Below are positions 1-6,520 of a stretch of DNA of 21,870 nt, piece by piece. The stretch spans positions 1 through 21,870 of the forward strand of contig CAZRRN010000047.1 in the NCBI GenBank assembly GCA_964602475.1. The letters are read 5' to 3'. The notes beneath the pieces were generated by a model. It was not told the origin of the DNA. It ran no database searches and saw only the letters and a program-made list of their open reading frames with translations. A program made the translations under genes and the position numbers. The DNA comes from SZUA-448 sp964602475. GTDB taxonomy: Bacteria; Bacillota; Clostridia; Lachnospirales; Lachnospiraceae. Within the stretch, counting starts at the first letter, position 1. Every line of letters begins with the position of its first letter.

Positions 1-14
1 AAATTCAAGCACTT

Positions 15-1394
15 CTAGGTATCTCGGCGCTGTAGTCCCACAATAGTCTCCACATGCCCCACCATCGGGAACATATCAACACAGCCGGCTTTTTCCACAC
101 GATACCCGGCTTCCTGCAGTATTACCAGATCTCTTGCGAGGCTGGTCGGTTTACAGGAAATGTAGAGCAGTTTGTCAGCTCCGTAACAAAGGATCTTTTG
201 AAGTGCTTTTGGCTGTACACCGTCACGGGGTGGGTCAAGGACAATAAAATCAGGCCGTTCTTCGACTTGTTCCAGCATTTCGAAGACATCTCCGGCAAGG
301 AATTCACAGTTTACCAGACCGTTTTCACGGGCATTCGTTCTGGCTGCATCAACCGCTTCTGGGATAATCTCGATGCCGATGACTTTATGAGCAACCGGTG
401 CAAGCAGCTGGGCAATCGTTCCGGTCCCACTGTACAGGTCAAAAATGACTTTGTCTTTTGTTTCTCCTACATAATCGCGTGCTTTCGTATACAGACGTTC
501 TGCACCGCGGGAATTGGTCTGGAAGAAGGAAAATGCACTGATTTCGAACTGTAGTCCAAGCAGCCGTTCTACGATATGATCCGTTCCGAATAGAATTCTG
601 GTGCCGTCATTTTGGACAACATCCGAAGTACTGTCGTTTACCGTATGAAGAACAGAAACAAGCATTCCGTCAAAGCTGTGCCCAGAAGTCAGGCAGTTCA
701 CAAAGCTTTGCAGGAATTCCGTCTCCTGTTCCGGAGACTGGGAAGTAGTAATCAGGTCGACCAACAGTTCTCCAGTAAATGCTGCCTTTCTCACCAAAAG
801 ATGTCGAAGGTATCCTTTATGAGTCACTTTATGAAAGAAGTCGAGATGAAAGCTCCGGCACAACGACTGGACTGCAGCGACAATTTTACGGAAATCTCCG
901 TCCACAATTCTGCATTCTGCAGCTTCTATAATATCATAAAATCCACCTTTTTTATGCAATCCAAGAGTCAGCGGTCCATCTTTATATTCATTTCCGAAGG
1001 AGAATTCCATCTTGTTGCGGTATTCATAAACTGACGGACTCGGTTCAATCTGCTGCCAGTCATAGGTATCTTCAATTACTTCATCCAGAATCCGCTTTAC
1101 CTGCTTTTCTTTCATCTGAAGCTGTGCTTCATATGGGAGTGTCTGGTACTTACAGCTTCCGCAGCTGCCGAACTGCGGACAAGCCGGTTCTTCTGTCTCA
1201 AGCGGCGAACGTTCCAGCACTGACAACAGCTGGCCTTCTGATCTTCCGGCACGTTTTCTCTTAACCCGGAACAGAATTTTCTGACCTTCGATGCAGTCTT
1301 TCACTGCAGCAGATCCGTCTTCGCTGCACACAATCCCCTTGTCCTGAAAGTCAACCCGTTCTACAACCCCTGTATAGTCATTTCCTTTTTTCAT
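15..1394 (-). CDS. rlmD: 23S rRNA (uracil-C5)-methyltransferase, RlmD/RlmCD (TrmA/RumA family)
   Basis: A 459-residue SAM-dependent RNA m5U methyltransferase, expected to methylate U1939 of 23S rRNA. Gram-positive members (RlmCD) may also modify U747. In order: an N-terminal TRAM-like RNA-binding region (about 1-60), four cysteines fitting the [4Fe-4S] site (C72, C78, C81, C161), the FQTN motif (291-294), the SAM loop DLYSGTG (319-325), DPPR (387-390), the catalytic cysteine in SCKP (C414) and the general-base glutamate in GHVET (E449). All key residues are present and the length is normal. The start is supported by AGAGGAAAAG directly before the ATG. It is transcribed alone, away from the DUF4097 gene. 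Family assignment is certain; the exact target uridine is known only from homologues. Confidence 0.95.
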   Translation of the reverse strand: MKKGNDYTGVVERVDFQDKGIVCSEDGSAAVKDCIEGQKILFRVKRKRAGRSEGQLLSVLERSPLETEEPACPQFGSCGSCKYQTLPYEAQLQMKEKQVKRILDEVIEDTYDWQQIEPSPSVYEYRNKMEFSFGNEYKDGPLTLGLHKKGGFYDIIEAAECRIVDGDFRKIVAAVQSLCRSFHLDFFHKVTHKGYLRHLLVRKAAFTGELLVDLITTSQSPEQETEFLQSFVNCLTSGHSFDGMLVSVLHTVNDSTSDVVQNDGTRILFGTDHIVERLLGLQFEISAFSFFQTNSRGAERLYTKARDYVGETKDKVIFDLYSGTGTIAQLLAPVAHKVIGIEIIPEAVDAARTNARENGLVNCEFLAGDVFEMLEQVEERPDFIVLDPPRDGVQPKALQKILCYGADKLLYISCKPTSLARDLVILQEAGYRVEKAGCVDMFPMVGHVETIVGLQRRDT

Positions 1395-1577
1395 CTTTTC
1401 CTCTCATACCGGAGCATTTTTGCGCAGGCACGCAATCAGAATTTCAAATCTTGATTCGCATTCATTCAGGTCTGCGCTCCGTCACAAACCTGCCGGGTGA
1501 AAAAATATTCGTGTTTTCTTTGACCCTTTCCTGACTCTTCTCTGATTACTTTTATTCATCATACAATCAATATGTGT

Positions 1578-1586
1578 ATTATAACA
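1578..1586 (-). promoter_or_regulatory. Extended -10 promoter for rlmD
   Basis: On the minus strand this reads TGTTATAAT, a perfect -10 hexamer (1578-1583) preceded by the TGn extension. No good -35 is seen at the usual distance, which is common for extended -10 promoters. It would give a 5' leader of roughly 180 nt. Confidence 0.5.
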
Positions 1587-1640
1587 GATGGGTCTTGCCT
1601 ATGCTATTTATTTTTCTGCTTCTTTTCTTTTTTTCATAAG

Positions 1641-1680
1641 TTATCCTTGATTTCCCAAGGTTTCCTTAGGTTCCCTTAAA
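1641..1680. repeat. Four 10-bp phased direct repeats
   Basis: Consecutive decamers TTATCCTTGA, TTTCCCAAGG, TTTCCTTAGG and TTCCCTTAAA share the core TTtCCttagg at exact 10-bp spacing. The two central units agree at 8 of 10 positions and the outer ones are more degenerate. A protein bound to them would lie on one face of the helix. They sit between the two divergent promoters. Confidence 0.5.
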
Positions 1681-1749
1681 GCAATTTATTTGCAGTATTT
1701 TACTCGTAACAAATAATTTTGATGCTCCTCCACCGGGTTCACCAGTCAG

Positions 1750-1798
1750 TGATTCTCTCGTGATTGCGGTTTGATTAGAATTATTAGAGTTCGATTAA
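1750..1798 (+). promoter_or_regulatory. 11-bp phased TGATT array beside the -35
   Basis: TGATT recurs at 1750, 1761 and 1772 (11-bp steps), and a fourth GATT lies at 1793. The last two form the longer direct repeat GTTTGATTAG / GTTCGATTAA, 20 bp apart. The array ends 5 bp before the -35 at 1804, where an activator contacting RNA polymerase would bind. Direct repeats of about 11 bp are typical of OmpR/PhoB-type response regulators; that assignment is inference. Confidence 0.5.
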
Positions 1799-1803
1799 GC
1801 CAA

Positions 1804-1831
1804 TTGACTCTGTTTAGAAAATGTTTATAAT
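1804..1831 (+). promoter_or_regulatory. Sigma-A-type promoter of the DUF4097 gene
   Basis: TTGACT (1804-1809), a 16-bp spacer and a perfect TATAAT (1826-1831). Transcription would start near 1838, leaving a 5' leader of about 45 nt that carries the ribosome-binding site. Confidence 0.75.
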
Positions 1832-1882
1832 CAGATTCATCAAACAAAGAGAAAGATAATTGATGTGGGAGGATATTATATT

Positions 1883-2782
1883 ATGTGTACTATTTTAAAA
1901 GCAGTTGTCGGAACAATAACCGCATTTATTGGCTTAGTGTTATTTGCCGGTCTTGCATTAGCGGTGTTCTTCGGATCATTTTTCAGACATACGGAGGTTG
2001 TAACAGAATTGAAGGATTATTATGAAGAAGCATCAGATGTTACTGCTATTTATCTGGATATTGACACAGCGGAGCTGAAAATCCGCGAGGGAGATTCTTT
2101 TTCTGTCAGTGTTAATAACATACCGGAGGGTTGTTTTTCAAGCACAGTAAAGGACGGAACCTGGACAGTTGACTGCAACTACATTGTCAGCCAGAAAACT
2201 TATCTTCACATTTTCTGCTGGGACATCCCGATTCGCACATCAAAGGGGAATTACATCGGAAGTGAAAAACCGCAGGTCACATTAACTGTTCCTAAGGATT
2301 TTAATGCCAGTGACTGGAGCATTACTCTGGGAGCCGGGTCAATTTATGCCAAAAAAATAAGTACCGGTAATGCCAATTTTAACATCGGTGCCGGCAAATT
2401 TGAAGCAGATGCTGTTACAATCAGTCAGTCCGCTTCTCTTGTTGTTGGAGCCGGAAGCATGGATATTACAGATTTGACTGCTGACAATGTTAAAATCGAC
2501 TGTGGAGTCGGATCAGTAAGTTTAAGCGGGTCCATCACCGGAAGCAACCAGATCAAATGCGGAATCGGTCATGTTGCACTTAATCTGACGACAACGGAAT
2601 CGGATTACCGTTATTCTGTAAACTGCGGAATCGGAAAAGTAAGAATCGGCAGTCTTTCCAGTGTATCACATTCCACCGGAACCTTCGGTAACAGCTCTGC
2701 AGAAAACTCCTTTACGCTGGACTGCGGTATCGGAAGTATCGAAATGGACTTTGAACAGGAACCCTCTTCTTCTGCCAAATAG
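1883..2782 (+). CDS. Membrane-anchored DUF4097-type beta-repeat protein
   Basis: A 299-residue protein with an N-terminal signal-anchor (about residues 5-33) and a long outer part rich in short beta repeats. From about residue 145 on, seven copies of a hydrophobic-x-x-G-x-G pattern follow one another (LGAGS, IGAGK, VGAGS, CGVGS, CGIGH, CGIGK, CGIGS). This matches the DUF4097 'putative adhesin' family, in which each turn adds a rung to a beta-solenoid. DUF4097 also occurs in LiaG of the Bacillus envelope-stress locus, so an envelope-linked role is possible but unproven. The start is the ATG at 1883, preceded by GGGAGG; the in-frame GTG at 1865 overlaps that ribosome-binding site and is rejected. 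The gene is monocistronic and convergent with nrdD. The cysteines in the last four repeats are unusual. Confidence 0.8.
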   Translation: MCTILKAVVGTITAFIGLVLFAGLALAVFFGSFFRHTEVVTELKDYYEEASDVTAIYLDIDTAELKIREGDSFSVSVNNIPEGCFSSTVKDGTWTVDCNYIVSQKTYLHIFCWDIPIRTSKGNYIGSEKPQVTLTVPKDFNASDWSITLGAGSIYAKKISTGNANFNIGAGKFEADAVTISQSASLVVGAGSMDITDLTADNVKIDCGVGSVSLSGSITGSNQIKCGIGHVALNLTTTESDYRYSVNCGIGKVRIGSLSSVSHSTGTFGNSSAENSFTLDCGIGSIEMDFEQEPSSSAK

Positions 2783-2814
2783 CCCCCATATAACTATAAA
2801 AGTTTCAGGTAATC

Positions 2815-2866
2815 AAACAGGAGCTGCCTATCGGCTGTTTCATCAGCCGGTATTCAGCTCCTGTTT
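2815..2866. terminator. Nested bidirectional hairpin between convergent genes
   Basis: AAACAGGAGCTG (2815-2826) pairs perfectly with CAGCTCCTGTTT (2855-2866). Inside it CGGCTG (2832-2837) pairs with CAGCCG (2844-2849) around a 6-nt loop. It lies between the ends of the DUF4097 and nrdD genes and can serve both strands. T-tracts are short on both sides, so termination may be incomplete. Confidence 0.65.
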
Positions 2867-2911
2867 GTCTCCCATTTTCACCGGCTCTGCCCGGCTCCTC
2901 TATTTTATGAA

Positions 2912-5308
2912 TTATTTTATCGAATCAACAAACTTCTTGATGTTGGCAGCATTGACGTATTTTACAACTTTACCGTCACGAATGGTAACCAATGTCGGTG
3001 CCTGCATAATTGCATATTCTCCGGCAAGTTCCATATTCTGTTCTGCATCAATCACTTCATAAGGAATACCCGACAGATATTCTTTTGCAATCTTGCAGTT
3101 TGGACAGGTCATGGTGGTAAATAAATAATTTCCGTCTGTCTTTTCCGTGATGACCGCTGCATCAACCTGAGGCATTGACACATCATCAATATTTCTTCCC
3201 TGCGTTGTCGTACTGGTCGTAATCCGGAGCGGATGTTCAATTCCAAGATCATATTCCTTACGATTCTTATATTCCTGTGATTTTCCTTCGTTCCAGTTCT
3301 GTATCGGACGATAATAACCGGTGATTCTGCTGTATACCTCGGTCTTTTCCCCACATTCTGGGCAGGTGAACTGCTCTCCGCTCAGATAACCATGGTTTTT
3401 ACAGATTGAATAGGTCGGTGACATTGTGTAATACGGCAGCTTATAATTCTCTGCTATTGTACGTACAAGCTTTGCTGCAGCTTCCCAGCCCGGAAGCTTC
3501 TCTCCTAAAAATGCATGGAATACGGTTCCTGAGGTATAGAGTGTCTGCAGGCGATCCTGAATATCCAGTGCTTCAAATATATCGGCTGTGTAGTCAACAG
3601 GAAGATGTGAGCTGTTCGTATAATACGGAGTATCACCCGGATTTCCAGCCGTCTTGATATCCGGCCATTGCTTCTTGTCGTGTTTTGCAAGACGATAGCT
3701 GGTTGATTCGGCTGGTGTTGCTTCAAGGTTGTACAGGTCTCCATATTTTTCCTGATAATCTTTCAAACGTTCTCTCATATAATTCAGGGTTTTTACAGAG
3801 AAATCCTGAGTAACTTTGTCGGTCATATCCTTGCCAAGCCATTTTGCATTCAGACCTACCTCGTTCATACCGATCAGTCCGATTGTTGAAAAATGATTGC
3901 TGAAGGTTCCAAGGTAACGTTTTGTATATGGATACAGGCCTTCTTCAAGAAGCTTCGAAATAACACCTCTCTTAACCTTCAGTGAACGTGCTGCCAGTTC
4001 CATCATATGATCCAGTCGGCTGAAGAACTCGTCTTCATTTGCAGCCTGATATGCAATTCTCGGCATATTGATTGTAACTACGCCGACAGAACCTGTGCTC
4101 TCACCTGAGCCGAAGAAACCGCCGGTCTTCTTGCGAAGCTCACGCAGATCCAGGCGAAGTCTGCAGCACATGGAACGTACATCACTCGGCTCCATATCAC
4201 TGTTGATATAATTCGAGAAATACGGAGTCCCATACTTTGCGGTCATTTCGAAAAGCAAACGGTTATTCTCAGTATCCGACCAGTCAAAATCCTTCGTAAT
4301 GGAATAGGTTGGAATCGGGTACTGGAAACCGCGGCCATTCGCATCGCCTTCAATCATGATATTGATGAAAGCTTTATTGACCATATCCATTTCTTTCTTA
4401 CAATCCTTATATTTGAAATCAACTTCTTTTCCGCCGATCAGACAGTTCTGCTCTGCCATGTCTGCCGGAACCGTCCAGTCAAGAGTAATATTGGAAAATG
4501 GTGCCTGAGTACCCCAGCGGCTTGGAGTATTTACTCCGTAAATGAAGCACTGGATACACTGCTTGACATCATGATAGCTCAGGTTATCTATTTTGACAAA
4601 CGGAGCCAGATAGGTGTCGAAGGAGGAAAATGCCTGAGCTCCTGCCCATTCATTCTGCATAATTCCAAGGAAATTAACCATCTGATTGCATAGCACAGAT
4701 AAATGAGCTGCCGGTGCAGAGGTAATCTTACCTGTTATACCGCCAAGACCTTCCTTAATCAGCTGGCGCAGTGACCATCCGGCACAGTACCCTGTCAGCA
4801 TGGACAAATCATGAATATGCATGTCCGCATTCCGATGGGCATTTGCAATCTCATTATCATAAATCTCTGACAGCCAGTAGTTTGCGGTAATAGAACCTGA
4901 ATTGTGAAGAATCAGGCCTCCGACAGAATAGGTCACCGTTGAATTTTCTTTAACACGCCAGTCTTCTTCCTTCACGTAACTGTTTACTATCTCTTTATAG
5001 TCAAGAATCGTGGATTTCATGTTACGGATTTTTTCACGGTTTTTACGATAAAGGATATATGCTTTAGCAACATCTGTGTAGCCGCTCTGTTCAAGAACAT
5101 GCTCTACACTGTCCTGAACATCCTCTACACTAATGGTTCCATCCTTAATCTTAGGTTGAAATTCCGACGTAACACGAAGCGCCAACAGATTGATAATGTC
5201 ATCATTGTATACCTTTTGTGTGGCGTTGAATGCTTTTGAAATGGCATCTCCTATTTTTTTCAGATTAAACTCGGCAATCTCGCCATCTCTTTTTAATACA
5301 TTAATCAT
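2912..5308 (-). CDS. nrdD: Anaerobic (class III) ribonucleoside-triphosphate reductase with fused C-terminal redoxin domain
   Basis: A 798-residue glycyl-radical enzyme reducing NTPs to dNTPs without oxygen. In order: an N-terminal ATP-cone (MINVLKRDG, about 1-95), the ten-strand barrel with active-site cysteines in YCAGWSL and CCRLRLDL, a zinc-binding region with C636, H639, C649 and C652, and the glycyl-radical loop RITGYY (G664). The last 65 or so residues form a thioredoxin/glutaredoxin-like domain with CPNC (735-738), absent from formate-dependent E. coli NrdD. It probably delivers electrons from a thioredoxin system in cis. The start is the ATG at 5308 behind AAGGGAG; the frame stays open to 5434, but that stretch holds the promoter. 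No nrdG activase gene is adjacent, so it must lie elsewhere. Confidence 0.96.
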   Translation of the reverse strand: MINVLKRDGEIAEFNLKKIGDAISKAFNATQKVYNDDIINLLALRVTSEFQPKIKDGTISVEDVQDSVEHVLEQSGYTDVAKAYILYRKNREKIRNMKSTILDYKEIVNSYVKEEDWRVKENSTVTYSVGGLILHNSGSITANYWLSEIYDNEIANAHRNADMHIHDLSMLTGYCAGWSLRQLIKEGLGGITGKITSAPAAHLSVLCNQMVNFLGIMQNEWAGAQAFSSFDTYLAPFVKIDNLSYHDVKQCIQCFIYGVNTPSRWGTQAPFSNITLDWTVPADMAEQNCLIGGKEVDFKYKDCKKEMDMVNKAFINIMIEGDANGRGFQYPIPTYSITKDFDWSDTENNRLLFEMTAKYGTPYFSNYINSDMEPSDVRSMCCRLRLDLRELRKKTGGFFGSGESTGSVGVVTINMPRIAYQAANEDEFFSRLDHMMELAARSLKVKRGVISKLLEEGLYPYTKRYLGTFSNHFSTIGLIGMNEVGLNAKWLGKDMTDKVTQDFSVKTLNYMRERLKDYQEKYGDLYNLEATPAESTSYRLAKHDKKQWPDIKTAGNPGDTPYYTNSSHLPVDYTADIFEALDIQDRLQTLYTSGTVFHAFLGEKLPGWEAAAKLVRTIAENYKLPYYTMSPTYSICKNHGYLSGEQFTCPECGEKTEVYSRITGYYRPIQNWNEGKSQEYKNRKEYDLGIEHPLRITTSTTTQGRNIDDVSMPQVDAAVITEKTDGNYLFTTMTCPNCKIAKEYLSGIPYEVIDAEQNMELAGEYAIMQAPTLVTIRDGKVVKYVNAANIKKFVDSIK

Positions 5309-5405
5309 TTGCTTCTCCCTTCCTATCTTAAAGAATTTACCTTCCAATCCTTCTTTCACAGAGTCCCCTGAACATTTCTCCGTGTCTTCCGGTCCCTTGA
5401 TGTAA

Positions 5406-5434
5406 ATTCTAGCAGAAGAATATTCGTTCGTCAA
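5406..5434 (-). promoter_or_regulatory. nrdD promoter
   Basis: On the minus strand TTGACG (5429-5434), a 17-bp spacer and TAGAAT (5406-5411). The predicted start near 5399 gives a leader of about 90 nt before the nrdD ATG. It also excludes longer nrdD reading frames. Confidence 0.75.
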
Positions 5435-5441
5435 TAGAAAA

Positions 5442-5489
5442 CCACAAAATATATATTATTTTTTTCAATTTTACCACTAGATGTTGTAT
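5442..5489 (-). promoter_or_regulatory. Tandem NrdR-like boxes
   Basis: Two 16-bp sites, 5442-5457 and 5474-5489, match the NrdR-box consensus ACACWATATATWGTGT at 11 and 12 of 16 positions. They are separated by 16 bp (32 bp start to start), the usual three-turn spacing of NrdR box pairs. The nearer one ends 7 bp upstream of the nrdD -35. NrdR is the ATP-cone repressor of ribonucleotide reductase genes. Match counts are mine, by eye, and the region is AT-rich. Confidence 0.55.
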
Positions 5490-5564
5490 CTGCACAAAAA
5501 TTTATTTTTTCTTTTAATAAAAAAACTATTAACTTTTTAACGGAATTGTCGACCACTATTCATG

Positions 5565-5597
5565 AAAAAGAAATGCGCACCTTATATCGTGCGCATT
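5565..5597 (-). terminator. Terminator of the XRE gene
   Basis: The 9-bp arms AATGCGCAC (5572-5580) and GTGCGCATT (5589-5597) flank an 8-nt loop. On the minus strand they are followed by a T-rich run. The upstream arm overlaps the last codons of the XRE gene. Confidence 0.75.
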
Positions 5598-5947
5598 AGC
5601 ATATCAACATATTTAATTACTTGTTTTTTCTTGTCTTCAGACAGCTTCCGGTATTTTGCAATCAGCTGACGTTCTCTTTTTGCACCCGCGTGAGTATAAA
5701 CGGGCGACTCTCCGATCAGATCCTCCGGCTTTATGGCAACCTCCTCTGATACAAGATCAAACAAGGGTATATCATATAGAAGCGACAGCTTATAGAGACG
5801 ATTGATATCCGGTTCTCTTTTTCCCGACTCATAATGCTGATAGCCCTGTCTTGATATACTGATGTAATTGCCAACCGTTTCCTGGGAGTACCCGTAAGCT
5901 TTTCGTAATGTTTTCAGTTTTTCGGAAAGTACTATGCTGTCCTTCAT
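5582..5947 (-). CDS. Small XRE-family DNA-binding regulator
   Basis: A 121-residue protein with an N-terminal Cro/C1-type helix-turn-helix (about residues 8-62, with LRKAYGYSQETVGNYISIS and the ISRQGYQHYESGKREPD stretch). The C-terminal tail is basic and helical (KRERQLIAKYRKLSEDKKKQ), possibly for oligomerisation. The start is the ATG at 5947 with GGGGAG nine bases upstream; the frame extends to 6058 but lacks a better start. It is divergent from the cold-shock gene, and the spacer between them carries a dyad and repeats, so autoregulation and control of csp are plausible. The target is inferred from position only. No metabolite-binding domain is visible. Confidence 0.85.
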   Translation of the reverse strand: MKDSIVLSEKLKTLRKAYGYSQETVGNYISISRQGYQHYESGKREPDINRLYKLSLLYDIPLFDLVSEEVAIKPEDLIGESPVYTHAGAKRERQLIAKYRKLSEDKKKQVIKYVDMLMRTI

Positions 5948-6062
5948 CTGATCAAGCTCCCCATAGCGATAAGAACAGCGTATCGTATTTTTCTCCAAAG
6001 GAAAAGCACATGCCACGTATTGTGTCATACTTTGGGGTAACCTGCCGTGTATGTGCACATCT

Positions 6063-6088
6063 AATATCTACAATTAATATCTACAATT
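6063..6088. repeat. Two 13-bp tandem direct repeats
   Basis: AATATCTACAATT occurs twice head to tail (6063-6075 and 6076-6088) without a mismatch. It directly abuts the dyad at 6087-6115 in the XRE-csp spacer and is a candidate binding array for a regulator. Confidence 0.75.
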
Positions 6089-6115
6089 TTACAAATAACT
6101 GTTGACTTTGTAAAA
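6087..6115. promoter_or_regulatory. 9-bp dyad operator candidate over the csp -35
   Basis: TTTTACAAA (6087-6095) and TTTGTAAAA (6107-6115) are perfect inverted repeats with an 11-bp spacer. The dyad covers the -35 hexamer at 6102-6107. A direct repeat, AAATAACTGT / AAATAACAGT, lies at 6093 and 6113 (20 bp apart). Binding here should block the csp promoter. The divergent XRE protein is the obvious candidate, by inference. Confidence 0.6.
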
Positions 6116-6130
6116 TAACAGTGCTATGAT
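6102..6130 (+). promoter_or_regulatory. Sigma-A-type promoter of the csp gene
   Basis: TTGACT (6102-6107), a 17-bp spacer and TATGAT (6125-6130), a near-consensus promoter. It predicts a leader of about 50 nt, much shorter than the E. coli cspA leader. Confidence 0.8.
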
Positions 6131-6185
6131 ACATATGCCGTGAAAGGTCGCGGACATTTTGATTTAATTTTTGGAGGAAACATTC

Positions 6186-6383
6186 ATGAAAGGTACAGTA
6201 AAGTGGTTTAACAACCAAAAGGGTTACGGATTTATTTCCGACGAGCAGGGCAACGATGTATTCGTACATTTCTCCGGTCTTAACATGGAAGGCTTCAAGT
6301 CTCTTGATGAGGGACAGGCTGTTGAGTTCGAAGTTGTACAGGGTGCTAAGGGACCTCAGGCAACAAACGTAACCAGGCTGTAA
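6186..6383 (+). CDS. Cold-shock protein, CspA/CspB family
   Basis: A 65-residue single cold-shock domain, the full normal length. It starts MKGTVKWFNNQKGYGFI, with RNP1 as KGYGFI (12-17) and RNP2 as VFVHF (25-29), the aromatic surface that binds single-stranded RNA or DNA. Such proteins melt RNA secondary structure and can act as transcription antiterminators. The start is the ATG at 6186 with GGAGG at 6173-6177; an in-frame TTG at 6171 overlaps this site and is rejected. The gene has its own strong promoter with an operator-like dyad, and a strong terminator follows. Paralogue identity cannot be decided, so no symbol is given. Confidence 0.97.
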   Translation: MKGTVKWFNNQKGYGFISDEQGNDVFVHFSGLNMEGFKSLDEGQAVEFEVVQGAKGPQATNVTRL

Positions 6384-6457
6384 TCCGAGCTAATCCAGTG
6401 TACCTTTTTCTTATATTATTATATTAGAAATAAGCTATATTGTATTAACGGAAGCAA

Positions 6458-6492
6458 AATCGCAGGTTTCGAAAGACACCTGCGATTTTTTT
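6458..6492 (+). terminator. Rho-independent terminator after csp
   Basis: AATCGCAGGT (6458-6467) pairs with ACCTGCGATT (6478-6487) around a 10-nt loop and runs into seven or more T residues. It sits only about 30 bp before the galM ATG. Confidence 0.9.
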
Positions 6493-6520
6493 ACAAATTA
6501 TCAGGAAAGGACATCCCATC

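Larger units (their letters stand above)
1395..1882. other. Intergenic regulatory region, no gene
   Basis: This 488-bp spacer separates the divergent rlmD and DUF4097 genes. I find no credible coding sequence in it. It holds an rlmD promoter (near 1578-1586), a run of 10-bp repeats (1641-1680), a run of 11-bp repeats (1750-1798) and a strong promoter for the downstream gene (1804-1831). The rlmD leader would be about 180 nt and shows no riboswitch that I recognise. Confidence 0.7.

Noticed and set aside
54..1034. Plus-strand reading frames of 166 and 140 codons
   Set aside because: They are antisense to rlmD, whose product has all family motifs; they show no ribosome-binding site and no recognisable domain.
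1395..1577. Riboswitch or T-box in the long rlmD leader
   Set aside because: No recognisable conserved core, T-box sequence or terminator/antiterminator pair was found by eye.
5309..5434. N-terminal extension of nrdD by 42 residues
   Set aside because: The stretch holds the promoter and leader; a proper ribosome-binding site and the ATP-cone start at 5308.
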